Assembly (NCBI GenBank): GCA_030425745.1
Contig: JAUHZW010000023.1
Span: 1 to 15,072 of the forward strand
Length of the DNA: 15,072 nt
Source of the DNA: Actinomycetes bacterium
GTDB taxonomy: Bacteria; Actinomycetota; Actinomycetes; S36-B12
Direction of reading: 5' to 3'
The notes below the pieces were generated by a model, which was given only the letters and a program-made list of their open reading frames with translations, had not been told where the DNA came from and searched no databases. Shown one piece after another: positions 5,973 through 12,267 of the stretch (positions are counted from its first letter, which is position 1; every line of letters begins with the position of its first letter). The translations under genes were made by a program, and so were the position numbers.

Positions 5973-6140
5973 GTGGGCAAGGCAACGGATGTCCGTCCGA
6001 AGATCACCATGGCGTGCGAAGAGTGCAAGAACCGCAACTACATCACCAAGAAGAACCGTCGGAACGACCCCGACCGCCTCGAGGTGAACAAGTTCTGCCC
6101 CACCTGCGGCAAGCACACGGCGCACAAGGAAACCCGCTAG
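5973..6140 (+). CDS. rpmG: 50S ribosomal protein L33 (zinc-ribbon form)
   Basis: A 55-residue L33, the normal length, with KITMACEECKNRNY and FCPTCGKHTAHKETR. Cysteines 15, 18, 42 and 45 form two CxxC knuckles, so this is the zinc-containing (C+) paralogue. Actinobacteria often carry a second, cysteine-free copy expressed under zinc limitation, which is not seen here. The GTG at 5973 is chosen because the family begins there. AAAGG about 10 nt upstream can serve as ribosome-binding site. An upstream in-frame ATG at 5880 lies inside tRNA-Met and is rejected. It is probably co-transcribed with the tRNAs upstream and the two MaoC genes downstream (16-bp gap). Confidence 0.95.
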   Translation: MGKATDVRPKITMACEECKNRNYITKKNRRNDPDRLEVNKFCPTCGKHTAHKETR

Positions 6141-6156
6141 TCCACGGCCTTGCGCC

Positions 6157-6612
6157 ATGGCACTCAACCCCGACTTCATCGGGCGCTCCTACGCGCCTGA
6201 GGGCACCTATGTCGTGGGCCGGGAGAAGATCCGCGAGTTCGCCACCGCGATCGGCGACACCAATCCGGCCTCGCACGACGTCGAGGCGGCCCGGGCGCTG
6301 GGTTACACCGATCTGGCCGCGCCCCCGACTTTCTCGGTGATCCTGTCCCTCAAGGCCAGCGGAGCCGTCGTCCGCGATCCGGAACTCGGGCTCGACTACT
6401 CGCGCGTGGTCCACGGTGAGCAGCGCTTTGAGTTCACGCGCCCGATCGTCGCGGGCGACGAGCTCGTCGTCACCACCACGATCGAGGCCATCCGCACCAT
6501 GGCCGGCAACGACATGATCACCACTCGAGGCGACATCGCCACGGTCGGCGGCGAGCCGGTGGCCACCACCCGCGCGCTGCTCGTCTCCCGCGGCCCCGAG
6601 GACGACTCATGA
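6157..6612 (+). CDS. MaoC-like hot-dog protein, HadA-type subunit
   Basis: A 151-residue single hot-dog domain of the FAS1-like dehydratase N-terminal family: FIGRSY, REKIREFATAIGDTNP, APPTF (56-60), VVHGEQRFEF and VVTTTI. In mycobacteria the same position after rpmG holds hadA, whose product pairs with HadB as the (3R)-hydroxyacyl-ACP dehydratase of FAS-II. HadA-type subunits lack the catalytic Asp/His dyad of the hydratase-2 motif, and that motif is absent here. It overlaps the next gene by 4 nt (ATGA), consistent with stoichiometric synthesis of a heterodimer. Whether this organism makes long meromycolate-type chains cannot be told; non-mycolate actinobacteria keep this gene pair too. Confidence 0.82.
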   Translation: MALNPDFIGRSYAPEGTYVVGREKIREFATAIGDTNPASHDVEAARALGYTDLAAPPTFSVILSLKASGAVVRDPELGLDYSRVVHGEQRFEFTRPIVAGDELVVTTTIEAIRTMAGNDMITTRGDIATVGGEPVATTRALLVSRGPEDDS

Positions 6613-7037
6613 CCGCGCTTGTGGCCTGGGCCGACGTCGAGGTCGGCACCGAGCTCCCGGCCCAGACCTTCGCCATCACCCGTGCGGACCTCGTGCGCTA
6701 CGCCGGGGCCTCCGGCGACTTCAACGTCATCCACTGGAACGAGCGCGTCGCCACTGAGGTCGGTCTGCCGAATGTGATCGCGCACGGCATGCTCACGATG
6801 GCTCTCGCGGGTCGCGTCGTCACGGACTGGATCGGTGATCCCGGAGCCCTCCTCGAGTACGGCGTCCGCTTCACCCGGCCCGTCGTCGTGCCGGATGACG
6901 ATTCCGGAGCGACTCTCGAGGTCGCTGCCAAGGTCTCCGCGAAGAACGACGACGGCACCGTGCAGGTGACCCTGACGGCATCCTTCGACGGTGCCACGGT
7001 GCTGGGCAAGGCCCAGGCCCGGGTTCGACTGGCCTGA
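6609..7037 (+). CDS. MaoC-like dehydratase, HadB-type catalytic subunit
   Basis: A 142-residue hot-dog protein with the hydratase-2 motif YAGASGDFNVIHWNE, giving catalytic Asp37 and His42, followed by IAHGMLTMALAG (57-68). It should dehydrate (3R)-hydroxyacyl-ACP or hydrate enoyl thioesters together with the upstream HadA-like subunit. Its start overlaps the upstream stop by 4 nt and murB begins 2 nt after its own stop, so rpmG-hadA-hadB-murB behave as one translational run. Length is normal for HadB. Substrate chain length is not deducible. Confidence 0.85.
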   Translation: MTALVAWADVEVGTELPAQTFAITRADLVRYAGASGDFNVIHWNERVATEVGLPNVIAHGMLTMALAGRVVTDWIGDPGALLEYGVRFTRPVVVPDDDSGATLEVAAKVSAKNDDGTVQVTLTASFDGATVLGKAQARVRLA

Positions 7038-7039
7038 GC

Positions 7040-8080
7040 GTGGACGGCCTGCTGCGCCGGACCCTCGCCGAGCACACGACTCTGCGTGTCGGTGGCCCGG
7101 CGGACGCGTGGGTCGTGGCTGATTCGGCTGCCGACCTGTGCGACGCGGTCCGGCGGTGTGACACCGGCGGGGTTCCCGTCCTCATCCTCGGCGGGGGGAG
7201 CAATCTCCTGGTGGCCGACGACGGCTTCCGCGGGCAGGTGGTGCAGGTGGCCACCCGTGGGCGCGAGGTGCTCGACGAGACAGACGGTTCGGTCACCCTG
7301 CGCCTTGCTGCCGGCGAGGGGTGGGACGACGTCGTGGCGTTCGCCGTCGAGCGCGGATGGGTGGGCATCGAGGCCCTGTCTGGTGTCCCCGGACTGGTGG
7401 GGGCGACACCGGTGCAGAACGTCGGGGCCTACGGGCAGGACGTTGCCCAGGTGATCGTGGCCGTGGAGGCCCTGGATCGTTCGACCGGCCGCGTTGTCGA
7501 GATCCCTGCGGAGGAGTGCTCCTTCGGGTACCGCACGAGTCGGTTCAAGGCGGACCCTGACCGCTGGGTGATCCTGACGGTGACGATGCGTCTGGGCACC
7601 TCGGGGCTCGGGCGCGTCGCCTACCCCGAGTTGGCGCGGCAACTCGGGGTGGCGGTGGACGACACCGCCAGTGTGGCGGCGGTTCGGGAGGCCGTGCTGT
7701 CTCTGCGCGGTCGCAAGGCGATGGTGCTGGACGCTGACGATCCGGACACCTGGAGTGCGGGGTCGTTCTTCACCAATCCGATCGTCGTGGCCGAGGTCGC
7801 CGAGTCGCTGCCGGAGGAGTGCCCGCGCTACCCGGCTGACTCCGGCGTCAAGCTCAGCGCAGCGTGGCTGATCGCTCACGCGGGCATCGAGCCCGGATTC
7901 GGGGTGAGCGAGAGCGCTCGAGCCCGCATCTCGTCCCGACACACGCTCGCCCTCACGAATCAGGGCGGTGCGACGGCCGCGGACATCCTTGAGCTGGCCC
8001 GCACTGTTCGGGCCCGCGTACGTGAGGCCTTCGGGATCGATCTCGAGCCTGAGCCCCGACTCGTCAGCTGCTCGCTCTAG
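7040..8080 (+). CDS. murB: UDP-N-acetylenolpyruvoylglucosamine reductase
   Basis: A 346-residue cytosolic FAD enzyme that reduces UDP-GlcNAc-enolpyruvate to UDP-MurNAc with NADPH in peptidoglycan synthesis. Motifs in order: TTLRVGGPAD (13-22), GGGSNLLVADDGF (51-63) for FAD pyrophosphate, GVPGLVGATPVQNVGAYGQ, GYRTSRFK with Arg165, AGSFFTNP with proton-donor Ser242, HTLALTNQGG and LEPEPR with Glu336. The intact 190-240 segment and the C-terminal LEPE make it a type I enzyme. The GTG at 7040 is 2 nt after the hadB stop. There is no Shine-Dalgarno sequence, so translational coupling is likely. The family core starts within 13 residues, supporting this start. A large palindrome follows the stop at once. 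Confidence 0.95.
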   Translation: MDGLLRRTLAEHTTLRVGGPADAWVVADSAADLCDAVRRCDTGGVPVLILGGGSNLLVADDGFRGQVVQVATRGREVLDETDGSVTLRLAAGEGWDDVVAFAVERGWVGIEALSGVPGLVGATPVQNVGAYGQDVAQVIVAVEALDRSTGRVVEIPAEECSFGYRTSRFKADPDRWVILTVTMRLGTSGLGRVAYPELARQLGVAVDDTASVAAVREAVLSLRGRKAMVLDADDPDTWSAGSFFTNPIVVAEVAESLPEECPRYPADSGVKLSAAWLIAHAGIEPGFGVSESARARISSRHTLALTNQGGATAADILELARTVRARVREAFGIDLEPEPRLVSCSL

Positions 8081-8087
8081 CGGACAG

Positions 8088-8154
8088 CCCGATGCCTCGT
8101 CGCTGGTGGCTGGAAATTCGCGAGAATTCCAGCCACCAGCGACGAGGCATCGGG
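8088..8154. repeat. 67-nt near-perfect palindrome between convergent genes
   Basis: Left arm 8088-8119 and right arm 8124-8154 pair over 31 bp with a single extra A in the left arm. The loop is a GCGA tetraloop. The outer 28 bp are uninterrupted. It fills the 79-bp gap between the murB stop (8080) and the aminotransferase stop (8160, opposite strand), so it can serve as a bidirectional terminator. Such a long exact stem is more than termination needs and may be a mobile palindromic (REP- or MITE-like) element. No T-run is present. Confidence 0.9.
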
Positions 8155-8159
8155 TGGGG

Positions 8160-9365
8160 CTACTGGGCCTCGGCGAGCAGGGCCGCCATCCGGCCGACGC
8201 CCTCGGTGATGTCGGCGTCCGAGGTGGCGTACGACAGGCGCAGGTAGCCCGGTGTGCCGAAGGCCTCGCCCGGCACCACCGCGACCTCGACCTCGTCGAG
8301 GATGAGCCCGGCCAGCTGTGACGACGACTCGATGGTGGTCCCGCGCAGGGTGCGGCCCATCAGGCCCTTGACCGACGGGTACACGTAGAACGCCCCTTCG
8401 GGAGTCGGGCACGTGACGCCGGGGATCGCGTCGAGCAGCCCGGTGATGAGCAGTCGGCGCCGGTCGAAGGCGACCTTCATCTCGTCGACAGCGGCCAGAT
8501 CTCCGCTGACGGCAGCCAGAGCCGCGACCTGCGAGACGTTGGCGACGTTGGACGTCGCGTGCGACTGCAGGTTCGTGGCGCCCTTGATGATGTCGTTCGG
8601 GCCGATCATCCAGCCCACGCGCCAGCCGGTCATGGCGTACGTCTTGGCGACTCCGTTGACCACGACGCACGTGTCGGCGAGCTCGGGAACGAGCACCGGC
8701 ATGGACGAGAACTCGGCATCGCCGTATACGAGGTGCTCGTAGATCTCGTCCGTGACGACCCACAGGCCCTTGGCCGCGGCCCACTCGCCGATGGCCCGCA
8801 CCTCGGCAGGGGAGTAGACCGCCCCGGTCGGGTTGGAGGGAGAGACGAACACCAGCATGGTGGTGCGGTCGGTGCAGGCCGCCTCAAGCTGCTCGACCGT
8901 GGCGCGGTAGCCCGACGTCTCGTCGGTCATGATCTCGACGGGCACGCCGCCGGCCAACTGGATGGACTCGGGGTAGGTGGTCCAGTACGGGGCAGGCAGC
9001 AGGACCTCGTCACCGGGGTTCAGCAGTGCTGCGAAGGCGTTGTAGAGGGCCTGCTTGCCGCCGTTGGTCACCAGCACCTGGCTGGGAGCGACCTCGTAGC
9101 CCGAATCACGCAGGGTCTTCGCGGCGATGGCCTCCTTCAGCTGCGGCAGACCCCCGGCCGGGGTGTAGCGGTGCCAGCGGGGATCGCCGCAGGCCGCCTG
9201 TGCGGCCTCGACGATGTACCCGGGCGTGGGGAAGTCGGGCTCGCCGGCGCCGAAGCCGATGACCGGCCGGCCGGCGGCCTTGAGGGCCTTGGCCTTGGCG
9301 TCGACCGCGAGTGTGGCGGACTCGGAGATCGCAGCGATGCGACGGGACAGGCGGGTGTCGGTCAT
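8160..9365 (-). CDS. aspC: Aspartate aminotransferase (class I PLP aminotransferase)
   Basis: A 401-residue fold-type I PLP enzyme interconverting aspartate/2-oxoglutarate and oxaloacetate/glutamate. Visible are FGAGEPDFPTP (38-48), RYTPAGGLPQLKEAI, VLLPAPYWTTYPE, SPSNPTGAVY with Asn178, TDEIYEHLVY with Asp206 and Tyr209, PLP-binding Lys241 in GVAKTYAMTGWRVGW, and a C-terminal YLRLSYATS with the carboxylate-binding Arg. This is the Ib-type found next to secE in many actinobacteria. The ATG at 9365 has AAGGA 7 nt upstream. Longer in-frame extensions would read through tRNA-Trp and are rejected. It converges on murB across the palindrome and diverges from the tRNA-Trp/secE unit. Prephenate (arogenate) transaminase activity is possible in this subgroup. 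Confidence 0.9.
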   Translation of the reverse strand: MTDTRLSRRIAAISESATLAVDAKAKALKAAGRPVIGFGAGEPDFPTPGYIVEAAQAACGDPRWHRYTPAGGLPQLKEAIAAKTLRDSGYEVAPSQVLVTNGGKQALYNAFAALLNPGDEVLLPAPYWTTYPESIQLAGGVPVEIMTDETSGYRATVEQLEAACTDRTTMLVFVSPSNPTGAVYSPAEVRAIGEWAAAKGLWVVTDEIYEHLVYGDAEFSSMPVLVPELADTCVVVNGVAKTYAMTGWRVGWMIGPNDIIKGATNLQSHATSNVANVSQVAALAAVSGDLAAVDEMKVAFDRRRLLITGLLDAIPGVTCPTPEGAFYVYPSVKGLMGRTLRGTTIESSSQLAGLILDEVEVAVVPGEAFGTPGYLRLSYATSDADITEGVGRMAALLAEAQ

Positions 9366-9427
9366 GGGCTCATCCTTGCAGTCCTGCCGCCGGAACCCAC
9401 GACGAGGTCGGCCCCACGGGGACCGGA

Positions 9428-9458
9428 TTGGACCGGCCTCGGGGCGGGCCCGTAGACT
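9428..9458 (+). promoter_or_regulatory. Promoter for the tRNA-Trp/secE-nusG unit
   Basis: TTGGAC at 9428-9433 and TAGACT at 9453-9458 are 19 bp apart; TGGACC at 9429-9434 gives 18 bp. TAGACT is a typical -10 hexamer of strong actinobacterial stable-RNA promoters. The 5' end of tRNA-Trp is 75 bp downstream. Confidence 0.55.
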
Positions 9459-9532
9459 GCCCCTTCGCTGAAGTAGGTCGGCGCCAGCCTGCCCTCCGAC
9501 GCGCACCGGAGCCGTCTCCCCGGCGGCTGCGG

Positions 9533-9605
9533 AGGGTCGTAGCTCAATTGGTAGAGCACCGGTCTCCAAAACCGGCGGTTGGGGGTTCAAGTCCCTCCGG
9601 CCCTG
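9533..9605 (+). tRNA. tRNA-Trp (anticodon CCA)
   Basis: A 73-nt cloverleaf. The acceptor AGGGTCG/CGGCCCT has one T-G pair. The anticodon CCA is at 9566-9568 in loop CTCCAAA, and the anticodon stem CCGGT/ACCGG is perfect. The T-loop is TTCAAGT, the discriminator is G9605, and no CCA is encoded. Placement directly before secE is a conserved actinobacterial arrangement. Confidence 0.96.
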
Positions 9606-9676
9606 CGATGCTCGCCGCCCCACGGCGGCAGCACCCGCAGGAAACCGGGCCATGTGTCCGGTGACAGGCGACCACG

Positions 9677-9696
9677 CCCGAGCCGCCCGGCTCGGG
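9677..9696 (+). other. 8-bp hairpin between tRNA-Trp and secE
   Basis: CCCGAGCC (9677-9684) pairs perfectly with GGCTCGGG (9689-9696) around a GCCC loop, 24 bp before the secE ATG. It could be an attenuator or a processing barrier that separates tRNA from mRNA. No T-run follows. An ATG at 9697 just after the stem is an unlikely start because it lacks a ribosome-binding site. Confidence 0.45.
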
Positions 9697-9720
9697 ATGA
9701 CAACGAACGGAGCAGCACCG

Positions 9721-9972
9721 ATGACGGACGCCGATGTCGTGTCCGGCGGCGGATCCGAGAACCGCGGCCGCAAGGACCAGGCCAACGTGTTCTCACGCCT
9801 TGCCCTGTTCATCCGTCAGGTGGTCGCGGAGCTCCGCAAGGTCATCTGGCCCACCCGCAAGGAACTCATCGCGTACACGACCGTCGTGGTGGTGTTCGTC
9901 CTGATCATGGCCGGCATCATCGCCGGCTTCGACTACGTGTTCACCCAGGGAGTGCTCCTCGTCTTCGGATGA
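9721..9972 (+). CDS. secE: Protein translocase subunit SecE
   Basis: An 83-residue single-span membrane protein. A polar N-terminus (1-25) is followed by the conserved amphipathic helix and hinge FIRQVVAELRKVIWPTRKEL (30-49) and one transmembrane helix at about 53-76. It clamps SecY in the Sec translocon. Length fits the short (one-helix) actinobacterial SecE. The ATG at 9721 is preceded by GGAG at 8 nt spacing; earlier in-frame ATGs at 9652 and 9697 lack this and add unconserved residues. The pairing with nusG downstream (43-bp gap) is the usual bacterial arrangement. Confidence 0.95.
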   Translation: MTDADVVSGGGSENRGRKDQANVFSRLALFIRQVVAELRKVIWPTRKELIAYTTVVVVFVLIMAGIIAGFDYVFTQGVLLVFG

Positions 9973-10015
9973 GGAAGCACCGACGACGACCGACGACGCA
10001 AGGAGAAGGCCAGCC

Positions 10016-10861
10016 GTGTCCGAGCAGGACCCCACGTCACCCTCGACCGATCCATTCGCGACGGCCGTGACCGCTGACGGCACCACCGTCGACGTCCCGG
10101 CGGACGCGACTCCCGAGCAGGTCGCCGAGGCGATCGTCGAGGCCGAGGATGCCGTCGACGAGGCCGAGGCCATCGTCGAGGCTGAGGCCGCTGCTGAGGC
10201 GGCGGAGGCCGTCGTCGAGGCAGTCGAGGAGGACGACGAGGACGAAGACCCCGTGGCCGCGTTCCGCGAGCAGATGCGGATCTCGCCCGGAGACTGGTAC
10301 GTCGTCCACTCGTACTCCGGCTACGAGAACAAGGTGAAGACCAACATCGAGGCGCGCACCACCACCTTCAACATGGAGGACTACGTCTTCCAGGTCGAGG
10401 TGCCGATGGAGGAGGTCACCGAGATCAAGGGCGGCGTCCGCAAGCTCGTCCGTCGGAACAAGTTCCCCGGCTACGTGCTCGTCCGCATGGACCTCACGGA
10501 TGAGTCATGGGGCGTCGTCCGGCACACGCCGGGTGTGACGGGCTTCGTGGGCCACGGCCACCAGCCCGCCCCGCTGTCCCTAGACGAGGTCGTCGCCATC
10601 CTCGCCCCCGCCCCGGAGAAGAAGGCCGCTCCGGCCGGCGCTGCCGAGGCTGCCACCGAGGGTGGCGTCGCTGCCGCACCCGTGGTCGAGGTCGACTTCA
10701 CGATCGGCGACTCCGTCACCGTCGTCGACGGGCCGTTCGCCACGCTGCACGCCACGATCTCGGAGATCAACATCGAGTCCCAGAAGGTCACGGGCCTCGT
10801 CGAGATCTTCGGACGTGAGACCCCGGTTGAGCTCGCGTTCAACCAGATCGTCAAGAACTGA
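10016..10861 (+). CDS. nusG: Transcription termination/antitermination factor NusG
   Basis: A 281-residue NusG that binds the RNA polymerase clamp and couples to Rho or ribosomal protein S10. The NGN domain runs from about 93 (DWYVVHSYSGYENKV) to about 200 with FPGYVLVRM and VRHTPGVTGFVG. The KOW domain is 230-281 (GDSVTVVDGPFA, FGRETPVELAF). Against about 180 residues in E. coli, it has an acidic, Ala/Glu-rich N-terminal extension of about 90 residues containing repeated EAIVEAE-like units, and an Ala/Pro-rich linker insert at about 203-228. Both are commonly seen in actinobacterial NusG. The GTG start is supported by AAGGAG 10 nt upstream. It probably shares a transcript with secE and perhaps rplKA. 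Confidence 0.95.
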   Translation: MSEQDPTSPSTDPFATAVTADGTTVDVPADATPEQVAEAIVEAEDAVDEAEAIVEAEAAAEAAEAVVEAVEEDDEDEDPVAAFREQMRISPGDWYVVHSYSGYENKVKTNIEARTTTFNMEDYVFQVEVPMEEVTEIKGGVRKLVRRNKFPGYVLVRMDLTDESWGVVRHTPGVTGFVGHGHQPAPLSLDEVVAILAPAPEKKAAPAGAAEAATEGGVAAAPVVEVDFTIGDSVTVVDGPFATLHATISEINIESQKVTGLVEIFGRETPVELAFNQIVKN

Positions 10862-10926
10862 CGGCACCACACAGACCCCCCGGGGGCGCCGCCTCCGGGT
10901 AACAACAGGTAAGGACCCGAAAAACC

Positions 10927-11358
10927 ATGGCACCGAAGAAGAAGGTTGCCGGCCTGATCAAGCTCCAGATCCAGGCCGGTCAGGCGAACCCGGCGCCGCC
11001 GGTCGGCCCCGCACTGGGCCAGCACGGCGTCAACATCATGGAGTTCTGCAAGGCCTACAACGCCGCGACCGAGAACTCGCGCGGCAACATCATCCCGGTC
11101 GAGATCACGGTCTACGAGGACCGATCCTTCGACTTCATCCTGAAGACTCCGCCGGCCTCGCGCCTCATCCTCAAGGCCGCTGGCCTGGACAAGGGCTCCG
11201 GCGAGCCGCACAAGGTGAAGGCCGGATCGATCACCAAGGATCAGGTCCGCGAGATCGCCGAGGCCAAGATGCCCGACCTCAACGCGAACGACGTCGAGGC
11301 CGCGATGAAGATCATCGAGGGCACCGCCCGTCAGATGGGCATCACCGTCAGCGCCTAG
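10927..11358 (+). CDS. rplK: 50S ribosomal protein L11
   Basis: A 143-residue L11 of normal length. The N-terminal domain has KLQIQAGQANPAPPVGPALG and GVNIMEFCKAYN. The C-terminal rRNA-binding domain has a PPAS loop, KAGSITKDQVREIAEAKMPDLNA and GTARQMGI. It binds the GTPase-associated region of 23S rRNA and is the target region for thiostrepton-type antibiotics and RelA activation. The ATG at 10927 follows an AAGGA that is rather distant (about 11 nt). The 65-bp gap after nusG holds a G/C-rich run but no clear terminator. It pairs with rplA. Confidence 0.97.
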   Translation: MAPKKKVAGLIKLQIQAGQANPAPPVGPALGQHGVNIMEFCKAYNAATENSRGNIIPVEITVYEDRSFDFILKTPPASRLILKAAGLDKGSGEPHKVKAGSITKDQVREIAEAKMPDLNANDVEAAMKIIEGTARQMGITVSA

Positions 11359-11368
11359 CGCTGAGCAT

Positions 11369-11388
11369 GGGGTCGCCTCCGCGGCCCC
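11369..11388 (+). promoter_or_regulatory. Hairpin in the rplK-rplA spacer
   Basis: GGGGTCGC (11369-11376) pairs with GCGGCCCC (11381-11388) over 8 bp with one G-U pair and a CTCC loop. It may modulate rplA translation or mRNA stability. L1 autoregulates this operon in other bacteria, but I cannot match this hairpin to a known L1 site. Confidence 0.3.
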
Positions 11389-11452
11389 GAGCACCAATCA
11401 CCCCAGTGGCAGAGCCAGCGCGGCTCGCACCACGACCTGCGAAGGAGCAGAC

Positions 11453-12166
11453 ATGAAGCGCAGCAAGGCCTACCGGGCCGCAGCGGAGAAGATCGACGCT
11501 GACGCCCTGTATTCACCGCTCTCGGCGGTCCGCATCGTCAAGGACACCGTCAGCACCAAGTTCGATCCCACCGTCGAGGTCTCTATGCGTCTCGGCATCG
11601 ATCCCCGCAAGGCGGACCAGATGGTCCGCGGCACCATCAACCTTCCGCACGGCACCGGCAAGACCGCTCGGGTCCTGGTCTTTGCCAACGGCGAGAAGGC
11701 TGAGGAGGCCCGTGCGGCGGGCGCCGACTTCGTTGGTGGCGACGACATGATCGAGAAGGTCAAGGGCGGGTGGACGGACTTCGACGCCGCCGTTGCGACG
11801 CCCGACCTCATGGGCAAGGTCGGCACGCTGGGCAAGGTGCTCGGCCCCCGTGGCCTTATGCCGAACCCGAAGACGGGCACGGTGACCATGGACGTCACCA
11901 AGGCCGTCAACGACATCAAGGGCGGCAAGATCGAGTTCCGCGTCGACAAGCACTCGAACCTGCACTTCCCGATCGGCAAGGGCTCGTTCACCGAGCAGGC
12001 GCTGGTCGAGAACTACGGCGCTGCGCTCGACGAGATCCTCCGCCTCAAGCCCAGCGCGGCGAAGGGCCGGTACATCAAGAAGGCGACGATGTCGACCACG
12101 ATGGGCCCCGGCATCCCGCTGGATCCCAACCGCAGCAAGGACCTCATGACCGAGGACGAGCTCTAG
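11453..12166 (+). CDS. rplA: 50S ribosomal protein L1
   Basis: A 237-residue L1, full length. It has the conserved FDPTVEVSMRLGIDPRKADQMVRGT, LPHGTGK, the domain II stretch GGDDMIEKVKGGW, LGPRGLMPNPKTGTV (about 138-152) and the C-terminal MSTTMGPGIPLD, quoted as key segments. It binds the L1 stalk of 23S rRNA and moves E-site tRNA. The ATG has AAGGAG at 6 nt spacing. The unit closes with a strong hairpin 20 bp downstream. The expected neighbours rplJ and rplL do not follow in this window. Confidence 0.97.
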   Translation: MKRSKAYRAAAEKIDADALYSPLSAVRIVKDTVSTKFDPTVEVSMRLGIDPRKADQMVRGTINLPHGTGKTARVLVFANGEKAEEARAAGADFVGGDDMIEKVKGGWTDFDAAVATPDLMGKVGTLGKVLGPRGLMPNPKTGTVTMDVTKAVNDIKGGKIEFRVDKHSNLHFPIGKGSFTEQALVENYGAALDEILRLKPSAAKGRYIKKATMSTTMGPGIPLDPNRSKDLMTEDEL

Positions 12167-12186
12167 GAGCTCCACGCACGGCCACT

Positions 12187-12220
12187 CACGAACCCCCGGG
12201 AGCCTTTCCGGGGGTTCGTG
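12187..12220 (+). terminator. Terminator of the rplK-rplA unit
   Basis: Arms 12187-12199 and 12208-12220 form a perfect 13-bp G/C-rich stem with an 8-nt loop, followed by CTTT. It is placed 20 bp after the rplA stop and before an unrelated gene cluster. Confidence 0.85.
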
Positions 12221-12224
12221 CTTT

Positions 12225-12255
12225 CCGGTAAACCGGTTGCCGAGCAGGCTCGGCA
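12225..12255. promoter_or_regulatory. Two adjacent palindromes, candidate operator for the transporter cluster
   Basis: CCGGTAAACCGG (12225-12236) is a perfect 12-bp palindrome. TGCCGAGCAGGCTCGGCA (12238-12255) is an 18-bp inverted repeat with 8-bp arms and a 2-bp centre. They lie between the rplA terminator and the first ATPase gene, where the cluster's promoter should be. Dimeric repressor binding is a reasonable guess. A short RNA hairpin is the alternative. No clear -10 box is visible. Confidence 0.45.
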
Positions 12256-12267
12256 GGACGACACTCG

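Noticed and set aside
6698..7942. 414-codon minus-strand frame opposite hadB and murB
   Set aside because: No domain signature; its length is explained by the high GC content of murB.
9366..9812. N-terminal extension of the aminotransferase
   Set aside because: It would translate across tRNA-Trp and the secE promoter on the opposite strand. The ATG at 9365 has an AAGGA site.
9979..10000. Short GACGAC-type tandem repeats before nusG
   Set aside because: Too short and simple to suggest more than low-complexity GC-rich spacer.
10876..10900. G/C run between nusG and rplK as a terminator
   Set aside because: The C-run and G-run could pair in several weak ways, but I see no stable unique stem and no T-run. 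nusG and rplKA may share a transcript.
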